Positions 44,797 through 57,225 of a stretch of DNA of 64,000 nucleotides are shown here, piece by piece. Under the pieces are notes generated by a model. The model saw nothing but the letters and a program-made list of their open reading frames with translations. It had not been told where the DNA came from and did not search any database. Position numbers and translations under genes: made by a program. Numbering within the stretch: position 1 is the first letter of the stretch; the number at the start of each line of letters is the position of its first letter. The DNA comes from Venturia oleaginea (Eukaryota > Ascomycota > Dothideomycetes > Venturiales > Venturiaceae): the NCBI GenBank assembly GCA_013176395.1, contig JABMLP010000017.1, positions 310,001-374,000 on the forward strand, read 5' to 3'.

Positions 44797-46707
44797 GAGG
44801 GAAACAAGCGTTTCCCCTCATCCTCAAGTTCTTTTTGTCATGGTCAGCGGAGTTAGGGATTGTTTGGATGGCGCGTAAGCCCCGTCGATTTCCTTTGGAT
44901 ATATGTATGATACCCAACTTGATTATGCTTAATGTATGCGAAATACTGAATATACTGAATACGATGATGTTTTCTGGACTCCTGTGGCTGTCTTCTTTTT
45001 CTCCCAGAGCTCCCCTTGCGCAGCTGCTGTGTGGGAAAGGTCTGTCGTTTTCTGGGCCACCGGGGTATCTGAGTCGGACTTTGCATTGCCTCATGGGGCT
45101 ATATTTGGGATGTGCCCCACTCGCGACGCGCGCCTACTATGCAGCAATTTCTCGACTCAACGAAAGCAACTTTTACGGAGTACACCTTACTCGTCACTTT
45201 GTGAGCGACCCACTACACGGTCAAATCCTTTGTTATTTTTTACCGTTGCATGCGGTTGCATGAGTGGGGCTGCTCATATAAATCCCATGGCAACTGCGGC
45301 CGTGCAGCAGCTCGTGAAGGGCGTCTATTGCGCTTTCGAGTTTCGACCGGATTCCGTAGAGACCGCGCCGAAAACACGGCAAAGGATCAACAAGGACTCC
45401 AACAGCAAGCCCCTTGCGCGATATACAACGCACTTACTATAGTAGTCCCTGTCAGATATGCGGAATCCGGGACGCAAGCCGTGAATTCCACCTCGTGTTT
45501 GAGATCACCGTCCATAGTATTGACTGGGTGGTCACTGATCTTTTGACATATGCCCACGTGCATTTCGTGGAGATGTCCATGCAACAAGCATCCACGTGTT
45601 GTCTTTAATTTCGTGTCCCTCCGTGTAAATATTGTGACTCCGATCGATATTGAATACTCGAAATAAGATTTGTCATTGGGTGGGTCCGTTATCGTAGGCC
45701 ATCCGTCTCAAATTCGAGCTTGTTGGCCATCAATACACCTCAAGAATCATGGTACACATTTAGCAATACCGATCTCTAATTGGCTGTGTTGTATTAAGTA
45801 AGAGAAGGTAGAGAACTGTATATCCGTAAGTTTTTGAGGCTCGGGACGGACCTGTTACCGCCGCTTTGTCGAAACAATTGCTTACAGTAGTTTAGGGGCC
45901 CAATAATGTTTCTGACCGATATCTCCGGAGCGGCACGGCACATCTTGCTTCGGCCATAAAAGGACCGGAGTTGATCTTCGTCCCCAGACTTCCTTGGCTT
46001 CTACTTCATACGAGTAGTCCGGTATGGAGGAATATGGCGAGCTTTGTGGATCTCTGATACCCGGTGAAGAAGGGTAAGCACAGTTTTTTTCTCTATCTGG
46101 TTGCTCTCTTGTGCAGGTCTCTCTCTTGATCTTTTACTATTTGACATTTTTAGCGTCCGCAGTTCCCTCCCTGGTGTAAAATCTACTACTCCTCATCTCT
46201 CACCATGGTTGAGAAATCCAAGTGCCTGTGCAGAGGGACTCGAATATGGTCGGGGCTGCTCCATTGATGCACCTGAAGCAACCATGCCTGCCCAGAAGAC
46301 GGATATCTCGAGTGCACGGCATACCTACATACTACGAAGCGAACGATATTCATACAATCACAATGCTAGTGAGCACATTAATATACCATAATATCCCCTT
46401 CCGGTGAAATACTGTTGAAGTATTTGTGATGTAAGGTGGACTGCTCTAATTATGGTCTATATGGTTGTCGTGGTGCTTGCAGGAAATATATGACTATGGA
46501 GTTGAGTTCAGAGTGGTCATCGCCAGCCCGGTCAAAGGACTGGATGTCCAAGGACTCCATGGTAATTGGTAAGAGACCCGAGTTGAGTTTCCGAGGATCT
46601 AGGCTCTCGGGCGTAATATGTCGAAAGAACAACATCACATCAAGAAGGACGGCTCTGTTGACGAACAGCCATGTATGAGGGAACGGACCGCGGCTTATGT
46701 ACTATGG
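44797..46707. other. Gene-free 1.9-kb spacer
   Basis: Only unsupported short frames. A TACGGAGTA motif lies at about 45175–45183 (TTTTACGGAGTACACC). The right edge is the Tc1-type element. Confidence 0.4.
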
Positions 46708-47995
46708 TACAAGTGCTGTGCATGAACGGGCTGACACCCCCCCTGTCAATTTTGTCTCAGTCATGAAGCTAGCAAAATAAAGCAGACTCTACCTTTACTA
46801 TCACCTCATATTCTTCATTACACAGCTTCAAGTGCCTGGCAAGCATAAGAACCGTCAATCATTTCGTGATCCTGAGCGGCCGAAAGGCCAACGTCTCTCT
46901 GAGCGCGAGCGTACTCAGATCCTCACCTTATACCACCTTGCAGAATGGAACAAGACCCAAATCGCTCGAAAGCTTCGCCTTGCTCGATCTACGGTTATTC
47001 TTTGTATTCAAGAAGGCTATTATACTCCTCGTAAGCCACCTGGCATGCCATTTATGCTTACAATCCACCGCCGCCACCGTCTAATCAACCGAGCTACCCA
47101 GGATGCTCTACACCGACGAATGCCGCTTGAGCAGATTGCCTCGATTGAGGGTATTCAAGCCTGCCGGAGAACCCTTTTTCAAGCCTTTAAATGCGAGAGA
47201 TTCTTCCGCCGTATCGCCGTCGAGAAGCCTCTTCTTACGGAGGCGCACCGAGCGGCAAGACTACAATGGGCAATACGTCACCCAACATTGGGACTTTGAG
47301 CAGTGGAAACGTGTCCTCTGGACAGACGAGGCATCTTTTACAACAGGAGGCTTTGGCGTCATATACGTAACAAGGAGGCCTGAGGAGAAGTATGAACCAT
47401 CTTGCTTATTACCAAAGTTTCGAGGTTATTCTTCTTGGATGGCTCATGGCTGTATTTCTGGGACAACAAAGGGACCTCTTGTAGTTTGTGAGAAGGCTTG
47501 GGGCAAGGTTACTGCTGCTATATACTCTGAGCATATTCTGCCAGGGGTATATAGTCATATTCACGAGATGAAGCATATAGGAGGCTACTTTCGAGCAATC
47601 TTGATGGAAGATAACGCCTCCGTACATACGGCTAGGCTTACTCAGGCAGTACACTCTCAGTACAACCTTAATAGGATGACTTGGCCAGCTAACTCACCAG
47701 ATCTCAACCCAATTGAGAATGTCTGGCGGCTATTAAAATATAGAATTGGGAGGCGCTTTCCGTACTCGGAAGCAGATGTACGACAGTATGTTGAGGAAGA
47801 ATGGGCTAAACTTGAGCTAGATGACTTTATTAAGTATATAGAAGAGATGCCTGAGCGCGTACAAGCCGTTATCGCAGCTAATGGCGGCCACACTAAGTGG
47901 TAATGTAAACAAAGTGTGCTTCATTTTGCTAGCTTCATGACTGAGACAAAATTGACAGGGGGGGGGTGTCAGCCCGTTCATGCACAGCTCTTGTA
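46708..47995. mobile_element. Tc1-type DNA transposon (element 4), 1.29 kb
   Basis: TA-flanked terminal inverted repeats of about 75 bp (46710–46784 and 47917–47993) begin CAAG(T/A)GCTGTGCATGAACGG and contain a homopolymeric C7–C9 run. They are nearly identical apart from that run and two or three substitutions, which suggests a young insertion. The interior is a single plus-strand transposase gene with DD34E spacing. Length, TA target and catalytic spacing all fit Tc1. Confidence 0.92.
46832..47903 (+). pseudogene. Tc1 (DD34E) transposase with start-codon loss and one frameshift
   Basis: Coding starts at GTG 46832 (PGKHKNRQSFRDPERPKGQR); an ancestral ATG changed by one base is likely because no other start fits. 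A paired helix-turn-helix region follows (ILTLYHLAEWNKTQIARKLR … LINRATQDALHRRMPLEQIA). Near 47275 the frame slips by one base, after RLQWAIR, to HWDFEQWKRVLWTDEASF. The catalytic acids are in VLWTDEASF, LMEDNASVH and NPIENVW, with 34 residues between the second Asp and the Glu. The frame stays open to TAA at 47901–47903 (…VIAANGGHTKW). Only these two lesions separate it from a complete enzyme of about 355 aa. Confidence 0.88.
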
Positions 47996-48680
47996 TGATG
48001 GGTTTTAAACGTTAATTAGCACCCTTGTCGTGGCCATAGTGGCGAATCTTCGCAGTACACGTTCTCAAATCTACCGGGAATTTCTAGCTGAAGGACTGAT
48101 ACTGCAGCGGTAGATCTGGACATACATGGGTACAAGGATTCTGCCATCCGTGCTGCCTTGACGTTTGAAACCCATCATACCATAGTAATTTGCGTACTTG
48201 CCAAACACTTACTTATATTGAGGTAGACTGCCACTGTTGGCAGTAGAGAAAGTTCAAGGACGCCCTTAACCGGAGCTTTGAGGTGTGATTCGGACGCGAC
48301 ACGGTACGTTTGCGGCAGAGACTGCGAACAATGGTGTCGGCGATGATCATTTTAGGCTGCCTCGACAATTGTGCACTCCAATTGCTTGGCTCCATCACCT
48401 CTGGTGCGCAGTAGATCTCAGTCATCCTGCCAGTGAGCATAGCACACCCGCGAAAGAATCTTTGGAAGGATAATCGTGCCACCCTTCCCTCCTAGTAGCG
48501 TGGATCTTCCATTTTATCATTTGCAAGGCTGAAGGAGGTTATCAAAGAATACCTTGAAACAGGCACCACTTACATATTTCTCTCAATCATGGCTTTTCAC
48601 AACAGGCTTTTCGCATTCCAGCCTCTTGCTTCTATCAAGCACTAATGACTCCCAATTAGCACTATCGGGTATCAGAAAGG
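47996..48680. other. No supported gene
   Basis: A 90-codon minus-strand frame (48213–48482) has no motif. Confidence 0.4.
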
Positions 48681-48974
48681 ACGCATAAAATTCTTATCGG
48701 CCGAAGCGACTACGTACAAAATCCACAAAAATATTCTCACCAGTTCAAAACCGGAGATCGTTTGATGGTCAGCAGGCCTCCCAATAGTTCGCAGCCGGCC
48801 GGGAGAGCAGGACGTAACTTTTCTGGAGACGGACAGGTGGATGGCTATTGTTTACTTGCCCGTCAGGTCCCAATCAAGAAAGAGTGGCGTGATTACTATG
48901 CCAACCATTGGCCAGGCGTCGGAAAGGAGATCGTAAAGGAGGTCGTCAAGGCCAGTATGGCGGAAGGCGAGTAA
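48681..48974 (+). pseudogene. Possible BTB-like remnant plus hypothetical C-terminus
   Basis: One frame near 48687–48760 reads KFLSAEATTYKIHKNILTSS, which resembles the FxVHKxxLxxxS start of fungal BTB/POZ domains, and then meets a stop. A second frame (48762–48974) encodes …VPIKKEWRDYYANHWPGVGK and EIVKEVVKASMAEGE, then TAA. No BTB core lies between, so this would be a deletion remnant. Weak evidence. Confidence 0.28.
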
Positions 48975-51583
48975 GGCTTGTTCTACAGACCCTCTGATAT
49001 CCGGTACCTCTTGACTGGCAGATGTTGGTGAACTGTTGTTTAGGAGGCCTGATGACCAGCAATAACATGTCCGGCTTTACTTTGTTGCGTAATATTCACT
49101 TCTCCACAGTCGTTACCATGAAGCCATCCACGCTTTCTATCCATCTCGCGACTGTTCACGCCGCGGTCGCCCGAAGTGGCCCCTTGCGAGAAAATAATAA
49201 TGAACTCAAACCTCTTCCAGGTGGAGCCGTGGAAATATACACCAACCTGGCAAAATGAATGCCTTGGTTTGCGGGTCCAAGTCCAGTTGCCATCACGAAG
49301 ACGATGCTACCAGAGGGAAAATAGTCAATATCGTGTCCGATACAGCAACGAGGAAAGAAACGATGAGGTCCATAAGGTGTAAGTCGTTAGTTCCAGGCCA
49401 ATGGTAGTGATCATCAGCTAGTAGCAAACGCGACCACCTGATACCGTCAAAGGCCAATCATGAATGAAAAGACTTAGGACCGGGCTATGCCGCGATTGCA
49501 CGATTCTAACAATAAAACCTCGCGTCGTCCATGCATCGTTCAATCACATCGGCGCTTCCCAAGAGATTTACGTCCATCACAGTCAAGACCGCGATCCCTC
49601 GCAACCCACAAATCCACCAGCCACCTGCGTATCAATCAGTCGGGTTGATTCGGCTCTGAACATTCAGAATATCGAACCATGGACGTGGCGAATTTTAATC
49701 ATCTGTTTCGAATCAGTTAGCCAATAAATATTCAACAGAGCTCGGGAAATTGTTCCTCACTTTCCGTGTGGCCGAATTGTCAGCACAACACTCACAACAA
49801 AACCCCAGGTCCGGCGAATTGTGGTCGAGTTAGACCGTAAGGCGTTAATTTTGAATTTCTGGCACTTCCTTATTCACGTTGTTCACAACTAGCGTCTGAA
49901 ATGACCTCAGAAGAAGCCTTAATCATTTGCGTTGGGAAGAGAAAGGAATACCTTCATAGCTCTCAACAGCCTCAGCGCAAAGAGCGCAAGGAAGGCGTAA
50001 TATGCGGGTTTTCGGGAACATTCGAGAACATATATGATGATTCTGCCTGCATCATCCGAACTTCTGTCGACCTAGCTCGATATTAGTATAATGCATATGA
50101 TCTTCCAGTATGCAGTGGTATAAAACACTATCAAGGAAATCGGTCACTGTCGCGCATATCTTGTTCATCCGTTGATGGTAACACATGCATGCTAGGCGGT
50201 AGGTTCTCAGACGGTGTATTCATCGATTCAGATGAAGCTTAACAAACCTGGATCCTAGAGTCCTATTCGCACGAAATGAAGATCGGTATAGAGCCTCACA
50301 TGGATGTTTCACATCTGGCCCCTTGAGTCGAGCTCGCTGATGCTGTGGCGAACAGTTGATCGGTACGCTCTCACCTGTAACCGCCGTTGGGAAGGCTCGT
50401 AAGTGATGGCTGCTTGCTTGAAAGAGATTTGGTCGTTTCTATTTTTGAGGACAACCAGGATGCACAGCACTGCTCACACCCTTGAACTCTTGTCTATTGG
50501 ATGGCTCCTCTTCAATTCAAAGCCGCCCGCGTCCAAGAATGGGCATATCGACAAAGACCTGATCCGAATAGATAGAGAAGACAGCTGATCGCCACTCGTT
50601 CGCATTCCTGGAGGCTGGAGGATTGGAGTGCACCGCAGACGCGGTTGTCCAGCGATCGGAATGTTGAGCGACATGAATACGAGCCCCCTTGAGGATTGAC
50701 TTGTGTCTTCCGGACGCTGCAGTCGTTTGCGAGGGCCGATCACGAGAAATAGAGGATGAGTACGGAGTAGATGGCATGGTCCGCACAATTTCGCTTATGG
50801 GCAGACGAGGGGTATAGAAGGTCAAATTATTTACGACAGCTTCTTTTATGAAGTCTAGCTCAGCAAAGACAGCCAGTTTCGGCCTCGTTCCTACTCCCGG
50901 GAGCATGGAATTGTTTGAGACAGTTGATACATGGGCTAAGATTACCGGGGGTTTCATGCACTACAACAAACACAGGATGCAAGGTGAATTGCGGACGTGA
51001 GGGCAAAGAGAAGCGCTGATTCGGAGAGAAAGAAGGCAACCCAGTTGTAAGGAATTCGTCTGCCGCTTCCAAAAGCTGGGTTGGGTGCCTGGGAGGGCAA
51101 GGCGACTCCACTCAAAGATGGATCGCGTCAAAGAGCTCCGCGTCTTCTCTCCAGGTTCGGTTCCGATTTCGTGTTCAGCAGACGAATGTGGTCCAATGGA
51201 TTCACACTGCCTGCCTAGAGCTGGCATTTGATCATTCGTAGGAAATATAACTTGATGCAACGTGATATTCTAGACACTGTTTCGCTTCTCAGCCGACTTC
51301 AAACGCGGACCGCCAGCGGCCAGCCCTCGCCATTGTTCTCTCACATCTGATCCACACTGAAGCTTGCTACTCAAGTTTCCACATCAACTTCCTTGCAGCC
51401 GCATCGCTCCCAGAGACGTCGCTGAACAACCATAACATTTCCCACCTCCTCTCCACCCTAAACTCCGCCCAGATACCATCTCGCTGTCAACCCTCTGGTC
51501 ATAATCACCCATTTCCAGCCATCTGTCCATCGATTGACTTCAGCCTACCGCAGCCACAGCCAGATCCCCGCCCATAACACGGG
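48975..51583. other. Gene-free region with unsupported minus-strand frames
   Basis: Minus-strand frames at 50517–50957 and 50860–51111 are longer than chance might suggest but share no motif or convincing splice. A TACGGAGTA motif lies at about 50760–50769. The last 250 bp before 51584 are CT-rich, the likely leader of the Cac2 gene. Confidence 0.35.
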
Positions 51584-54056
51584 ATGAAGGCTGCTCCTCT
51601 GCTGGTGCAGTGGCACAATGAAGGCACTCCGATTTACTCTGCCCATTTCGAGCCTCACGGAAAAGGCAGATTAGCTACAGCTGGAGGTGACAACAATGTT
51701 CGAGTAAGCAGGCAAACAAACATGGTGGAGTTTGGAGCTATGCTTACCATGTCCGCAGCTCTGGAAGATCGATTGTGCCGGCGAGGAACGAAAAGTCACG
51801 TACCTGAGCACACTCACCAGGCATTCGGGCACAGTCAATGTTGTACGATGGTGTCCAAAAGGTCCGTTCGATCGAGTAGACACCAAATCTGGTCACTAAC
51901 AGCCCTCAGGTGAGATGCTTGCCAGCGCTGGTGACGACGGGAACATCTTGACTTGGGTGCCAGCGGAGCATCACGAACATGCAGCATTTGGCGATGCTGG
52001 GCTAGAAGATAAAGAAACATGGAGAGTAAAGAATATGAGCAGGGCTCTAGGCACCGAAATCTACGACTTGGCATGGTCTCCTGATGGCATTTTCATCATC
52101 TCTGGCAGCATGGACAATACTTGCAGAATCTACAACGCGCAGACAGGTACACTTGAATTCCATAACTGGTCAATGTAGAACAGGCTAACAATTCTTAGGG
52201 AGCATTGTCAGACAGATTGCGGACCACACCCACTTCATCCAAGGCGTAGCATGGGATCCGCTCAACGAATACGTAGCGACCCAGTCCTCGGATCGATCCG
52301 TCCATATCTACACTCTCAAGACGAAGGAGGGCCAATACACGTTGTACGGCAAGCACGAAAAAATGAACCTCCCATCACGGCGAATTTCATCGAGCAGTCC
52401 AGCACCTCCAGACTTTGGACGTGCCTCATTCGTGACCGAAAACACATCTCATGGTATAGGATCACCAGTTCCCTCAGCTCCCGGAACCCCACAAAGTCTA
52501 CCGCTGCCAATGAATCCTCCTCCTACATCACATAGCCGACGTTCGTCATTCGGCTCATCTCCATCAATGAGACGATCAGTCTCTCCAGCTCCCTCGCTCC
52601 CTCTGCCTGCGGTCATGCCAAGCAATTCACCCAGTCTCCATGCGCAAGGCTTACATGCGCAAGGCCTTGGTTTAAGGAATGAGAAAATTTATGCGGGAGA
52701 AGACACTTTTTCGTCCTTCTTCAGACGACTCACATTTGCTCCTGATGGAAGCCTTCTATTTACACCGGCTGGACAATATCGCATGACCCACCCGCAAAGT
52801 CACCTCAGATCGACAGATGACTTGACGAATACTGTCTACATTTATACTCGAGCCGGACTCAACAAACCTCCTGTAGCCTACCTTCCAGGCCACAAGAAAC
52901 CTTCTGTGGCTGTGAAATGCTCGCCGATTTACTATAACCTCCGGCAAAGCACTTCGACTACAAAACATATAACTGTAGATACTTCTTCTGCAGACCCCGA
53001 GATATTGGCTCTTCCTGAACCTGCAGTCCCAACAAAAACACCCTCGCATACTGGGATGGAGCCGCCACCTTTCACGAGCGCCCCATCTCCATCACCAAGC
53101 ATGCTGAGCGCAGCATCCCCAAAGCCTTCGGAATCCGAATCGACACCAACGCCAAATCCACCTATTGGGCCTCCTTTAGCTTTCGGGCTGCTGTACCGAA
53201 TGATTTATGCTGTAGCTACTTCAGATGCCGTGTATGTGTACGACACGCAACAACAGAAGCCTTTATGTGTTGTCAGCAACTTACACTATGCGACATTTAC
53301 GGATTTGACGTGGTAAGTCTGAATCAAAATCAGTCCCTGCAAATTTGACTAACATAGCACAGGTCGAATGATGGTCTCACTCTGTTGATGTCGTCCTCAG
53401 ATGGCTTCTGTTCGTGCATTACTTTTGCGCCTGGAGAGCTTGGTCAGGTGTACCAAGGTCCACATCCAACCAGAGCTCACCCAACAGTCTCCGCCATTAA
53501 TACCTCTGTCTCGTCGCAGCAAACGACACCCAATGCCACTCCAGTAAATACTGCGGCCCCTCCAATGGTCAAGCAGTCATCATCAGGAGCCTTTCCTGCT
53601 TCGCCGTCAACTTTTGCACCCGCGAGACCCGCTAGCCCCGCACGTTCGATGTCGACATCGTCTATTGCATCTTCATTCATGCAACAAAATACAAACGATT
53701 CCAACGGAAACACGCTGTTGAATGCAACGCCATCTCTAAGCAGCGTAGGTGGTGTCACAGCAGCTCATTCGGCCCCAGTGCCTGGTAACGTTCCGTTGTG
53801 GACGCCTCCAGAGACCCCAATGGCGAATCACGGTGGGCCCGCTTCTGGCAGCGGACACCGCACGCACAGTGCTAGCAGCTCGGCTAGTGGCATCGGAAGC
53901 TTCGCAACGCGACGGGAATCGGACGTTGAGCCAAGCATTGAAGGTGGTGAGGTCCCTAGGAAGCGTGACGCGACTGAGAGCGCCGCAGAGGACAACACAG
54001 GACCGGCGAAGAAGAGGAGGGTCGCTCCGACGCAGGTGTCAGATCCCTCAAATTGA
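51584..54056 (+). CDS. CAC2: Chromatin assembly factor 1 subunit B (Cac2/p60), WD40 protein
   Basis: Five exons (51584–51703, 51759–51861, 51910–52146, 52199–53312, 53363–54056) join in phase to 755 aa. WD40 repeats are evident: YSAHFEPHGKGRLATAGGDN, LTRHSGTVNVVRWCPKGEML then ASAGDDG, IYDLAWSPDGIFIISGSMDN and HFIQGVAWDPLNEYVATQSS. FFRRLTFAPDGSLLFTPAGQ and TDLTWSNDGLTLLMSSSDGF are typical Cac2 blades. CAF-1 deposits H3–H4 at replication forks, downstream of Rtt109 acetylation. Ser/Pro-rich linkers interrupt the propeller; one contains a tandem HAQGL duplication. The C-terminal 200 residues are disordered and end in a basic PAKKRRVAPTQ motif, a likely nuclear signal. Confidence 0.93.
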
Positions 54057-55051
54057 AAGCCGAGACATACTACACAACACCAGCCGAGGAACGATAAAAA
54101 GCTGCCACGTTGTGTAGATTGGCAAACAGATTTTGCGCTGCTTAAGATAATTTTCTGTTATGGAATGGCGTACGGAGAGCGGAAGTGATAGCCTGGGATT
54201 TCTTTTGTGAACCAACAGCATTTACCGGCGCAGTCATGAGCGATAATTCACACTGTACATTGAGATTTTTGAATCTGTCCAAATGGACAAGCTCCTCGCA
54301 TTGTCGAGCACTGGAGGAGGTCTGACACTGAAAACAGTGGGTTCGGTCGGCAGTGGGTTCCAACTTGACACGTTCTGTATGCTAGAGAATATTTTATAAT
54401 GTTATGATGAAGAGCGGATGTTGCTCCTCGCTTTCACAAGATCAGTTACTTAATTTCACTTGAGTTGCGAAGGTTGTTCAAGCTGATACACACATGTAAA
54501 TACACAATCTTCCCCGGAAACCAGATCATGGTCCACTCAATGTTGATGTCCTGAGGCTACAACGGAGTAGCTGCTGGAATACGTGCGTTGTACGGAGTAG
54601 TACAGAATTTCGCGCCTATCCGGCTTTGGCCATATATTGCTGGGATGCGGAAATGGAAAGCTAATGGCCGAGATGATCACCACCAGGCTGTTGGACTCTT
54701 TTCCCTATCAAGAATTGGTACGGTACCTCCACAGCGTTCAATTGGAACACAACTCGCCTAAATTCCCCGTGCTCGGCTGGTTTCTCACAAAGCTACAGCC
54801 TTCTTTCGCGACAAGCTAACCTCAAACGGATGTGCCGAGGCGAGGTCAGACAATTCGATGGAGGGATTGGATGGACTATGCTGAAGCGCAGTATGTAGGA
54901 CCTCCCGAGAGTACAGACCCGTTTTCAGCTTTAAGTGCAGCTTGCTGACGAGACGTCAGTAGAACTGCCTGCCTCATTGCGACAACCTGTGAGATTCCTT
55001 TATCCATTTGCATGCTATTCGGCATCTTTGGCAGGACGAAGATAAGATACC
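54057..55051. other. Intergenic; no gene seen
   Basis: Two ACGGAGTAG motifs, at 54562–54570 and 54592–54600, lie 30 bp apart. Short frames only. Confidence 0.4.
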
Positions 55052-57225
55052 ATGACTCGTAAGTACCTGACATCCCGTTCCCATCTTGGTCACTTTGTGA
55101 CGGCGTGAAGATTGCGAGCTTCAGCCCGTGTCTTACGCATATCTGTAAATACTGTATCCTTCCAGCCGTCGTTCAACCTAGCATGGTAGCTAACCCGTTT
55201 CAACAGCTTTACCATTGTACCTCACCGTCCCAGCCTTAACAGGACTGTTCCACTACCTCGATGCCCGCTTCCATCTGCGCTCCGATCTCTCCCTCCTCGC
55301 ACAATTCGTAAAAGTCACAGTCCGCGGCAACAATCTCGAGAAAAACGACAGACTCTCCCCGTTCTACAAACTCGAGGAATGGGCGAAATCCAAATCTCAC
55401 GCGAAGAAGACATTCCTACACTTTGGCGGCAAGTCATGGACGTACGCCGAAACATACCAACATGCGCTCCAGTACGGGACATGGATGAAGACTACTTTTG
55501 GCATACAGAAGGGGGAAGTTGTGGCCCTGGATTGCATGAACAGTGAAATGTTTATTTGGATATGGCTTGGACTTTGGAGTATCGGTGCTAAGCCGGCTTT
55601 TATCAACTACAACCTTACGGATCGGCCGCTGGTACATTCGATCAAGACTTCTACTGCAAGAGTTGCATTGGTGGATGAGCAGGTCAAGAGCAAATACACG
55701 GAGGAAGTGTTGAACCAATTTGCAGACGCCAACTTCCGCGAAGGCAAAGGTTTCTGCGAGGTTGTGTTCATGGACAGTGTGCTGAGGAAAGGTATCGATG
55801 AGCTTCAACCTATGAGATACCCGAACTCGGATAGAGGTGGACAGCTGCTGAAAGATATGGCTATTCTGATTTACACGGTAAGAGGGGTCCTGTTCGAATC
55901 CAAATGATACACTATGCTAATTTCTGATCAGTCTGGAACAACCGGGTTACCAAAACCTGCCGTGGTCAGTTGGGCAAAGGCCGGTTTAGCGGCAGCATTT
56001 GTGGCAGAATGGTTGCCACTGAAGAACGACGACGTGATGTACACAGTAAGCACTACTTTTCTTTGCCATGAGAGGCACAATGTGCTAAAGAATATAGTGC
56101 ATGCCACTGTATCACTCGTCAGCTGCTCTCCTTGCCTTCTGTGCTGTGTTACAAGCCGGTTCCACTCTTTCACTAGGCGCGAAATTCCATAGAGCAAGTT
56201 TCTGGGAAGACTGCCGTGCAACAAACGCAACAGTAGCTCAGTACGTCGGAGAGACTTGTCGATACCTCCTTTCGAGTCCCCCTTCACCAAAAGACAAACA
56301 GCACAACGTTCGAATGGCATTCGGTAATGGTCAGCGTCCGGACGTGTGGCCCAAATTCAAGGAGCGGTTTGGTATTGATACTATTGCTGAGTTTTATGCT
56401 GCGACCGAGGGACCAGGTGCCCTTTGGAACAAATCCCGCAATTCTTTCGCCGAGGGGGCCGTGGGCACTTCTGGACTTCTATCCCATCTGGTCACGGGCC
56501 TGAAGCAAAAGATCATCAAGCTTGACTTTGAGACCAGCACTCCGCTCCGTGATCCCAAGACGGGTCTCTGCATCATCGCCGGCGTTAACGAACCAGGCGA
56601 GCTCGTGAACAAACTCGATGAGAATGATATCGAGGCCGGCTTCCAAGGGTATTATGGGAACAAAAAAGCAACATCTAGTAAAATCCTGCGAGATGTCCTT
56701 TACAAGGGTGATGCCTATTTCTCCACAGGCGATGTGATGCGCCGAGACAAAGAAGGACGGTGGTATTTCTGCGACCGTATAGGTGATACTTTCCGCTGGA
56801 AATCCGAAAACGTTTCCACTGCAGAAGTGGCCGAAGTCCTCGGGAAAATCAGTCACATCTCCGAAGCCAACGTTTACGGCGTGGAAGTCCCTGGTCACGA
56901 CGGGAGAGCGGGTTGCGCTGCTCTATTATTGCAGAATGAGCAGGCAGCTGTGGATGAGGCGATGCTTTCGGAGGTAGCGGCACAAGCCTTGAAGGGCCTG
57001 CCAAAATACGCTGTTCCTCTTTTCCTGAGGGTGCAAAAGAGTGAACAGACGGCCAAGGATCGGACGGGTACGAATAAACAGCAGAAGGTCAGTTTGAGGA
57101 ACGAGGGGGTTGACCCGAGCAAGGTTGCAGATGATTTATACTGGCTTCCGCCGCACGAGAAGAGTTATAGGAAGTTTGGGGTTGAAGATTGGAGGATGCT
57201 TGGTTCCGGGCAGGTCAAATTGTAG
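55052..57225 (+). CDS. FAT1: Very-long-chain acyl-CoA synthetase / fatty acid transporter Fat1
   Basis: Four exons: a 7-nt first exon (55052–55058, ATGACTC), then 55207–55877, 55932–56045 and 56098–57225, in phase for 639 aa. The tiny first exon gives MTPLPLYLTVPALTGLFHYL, a hydrophobic N-terminus expected of Fat1. The AMP-binding P-loop ILIYTSGTTGLPKPAVVSW spans the exon 2/3 junction. FYAATEGPGALWN, AYFSTGDVMRRDKEGRWYF and DRIGDTFRWKSENVSTAEV are the later adenylate-forming motifs of the FATP/Fat1 branch. The enzyme activates very-long-chain fatty acids and couples uptake to CoA ligation in ER, lipid-droplet or peroxisome membranes. C-terminus GQVKL lacks a strict PTS1. The next genes are also peroxisomal candidates. 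Confidence 0.92.

Noticed and set aside
50517..51111. Overlapping minus-strand frames that might form one gene
   Set aside because: No splice pair joins them convincingly and no motif is visible. They are recorded only as unsupported frames.
55885..55905. GTTCGAATCC, a tRNA B-box-like word
   Set aside because: It lies inside an intron of the Fat1-like gene, and no cloverleaf arms or A-box can be built around it.
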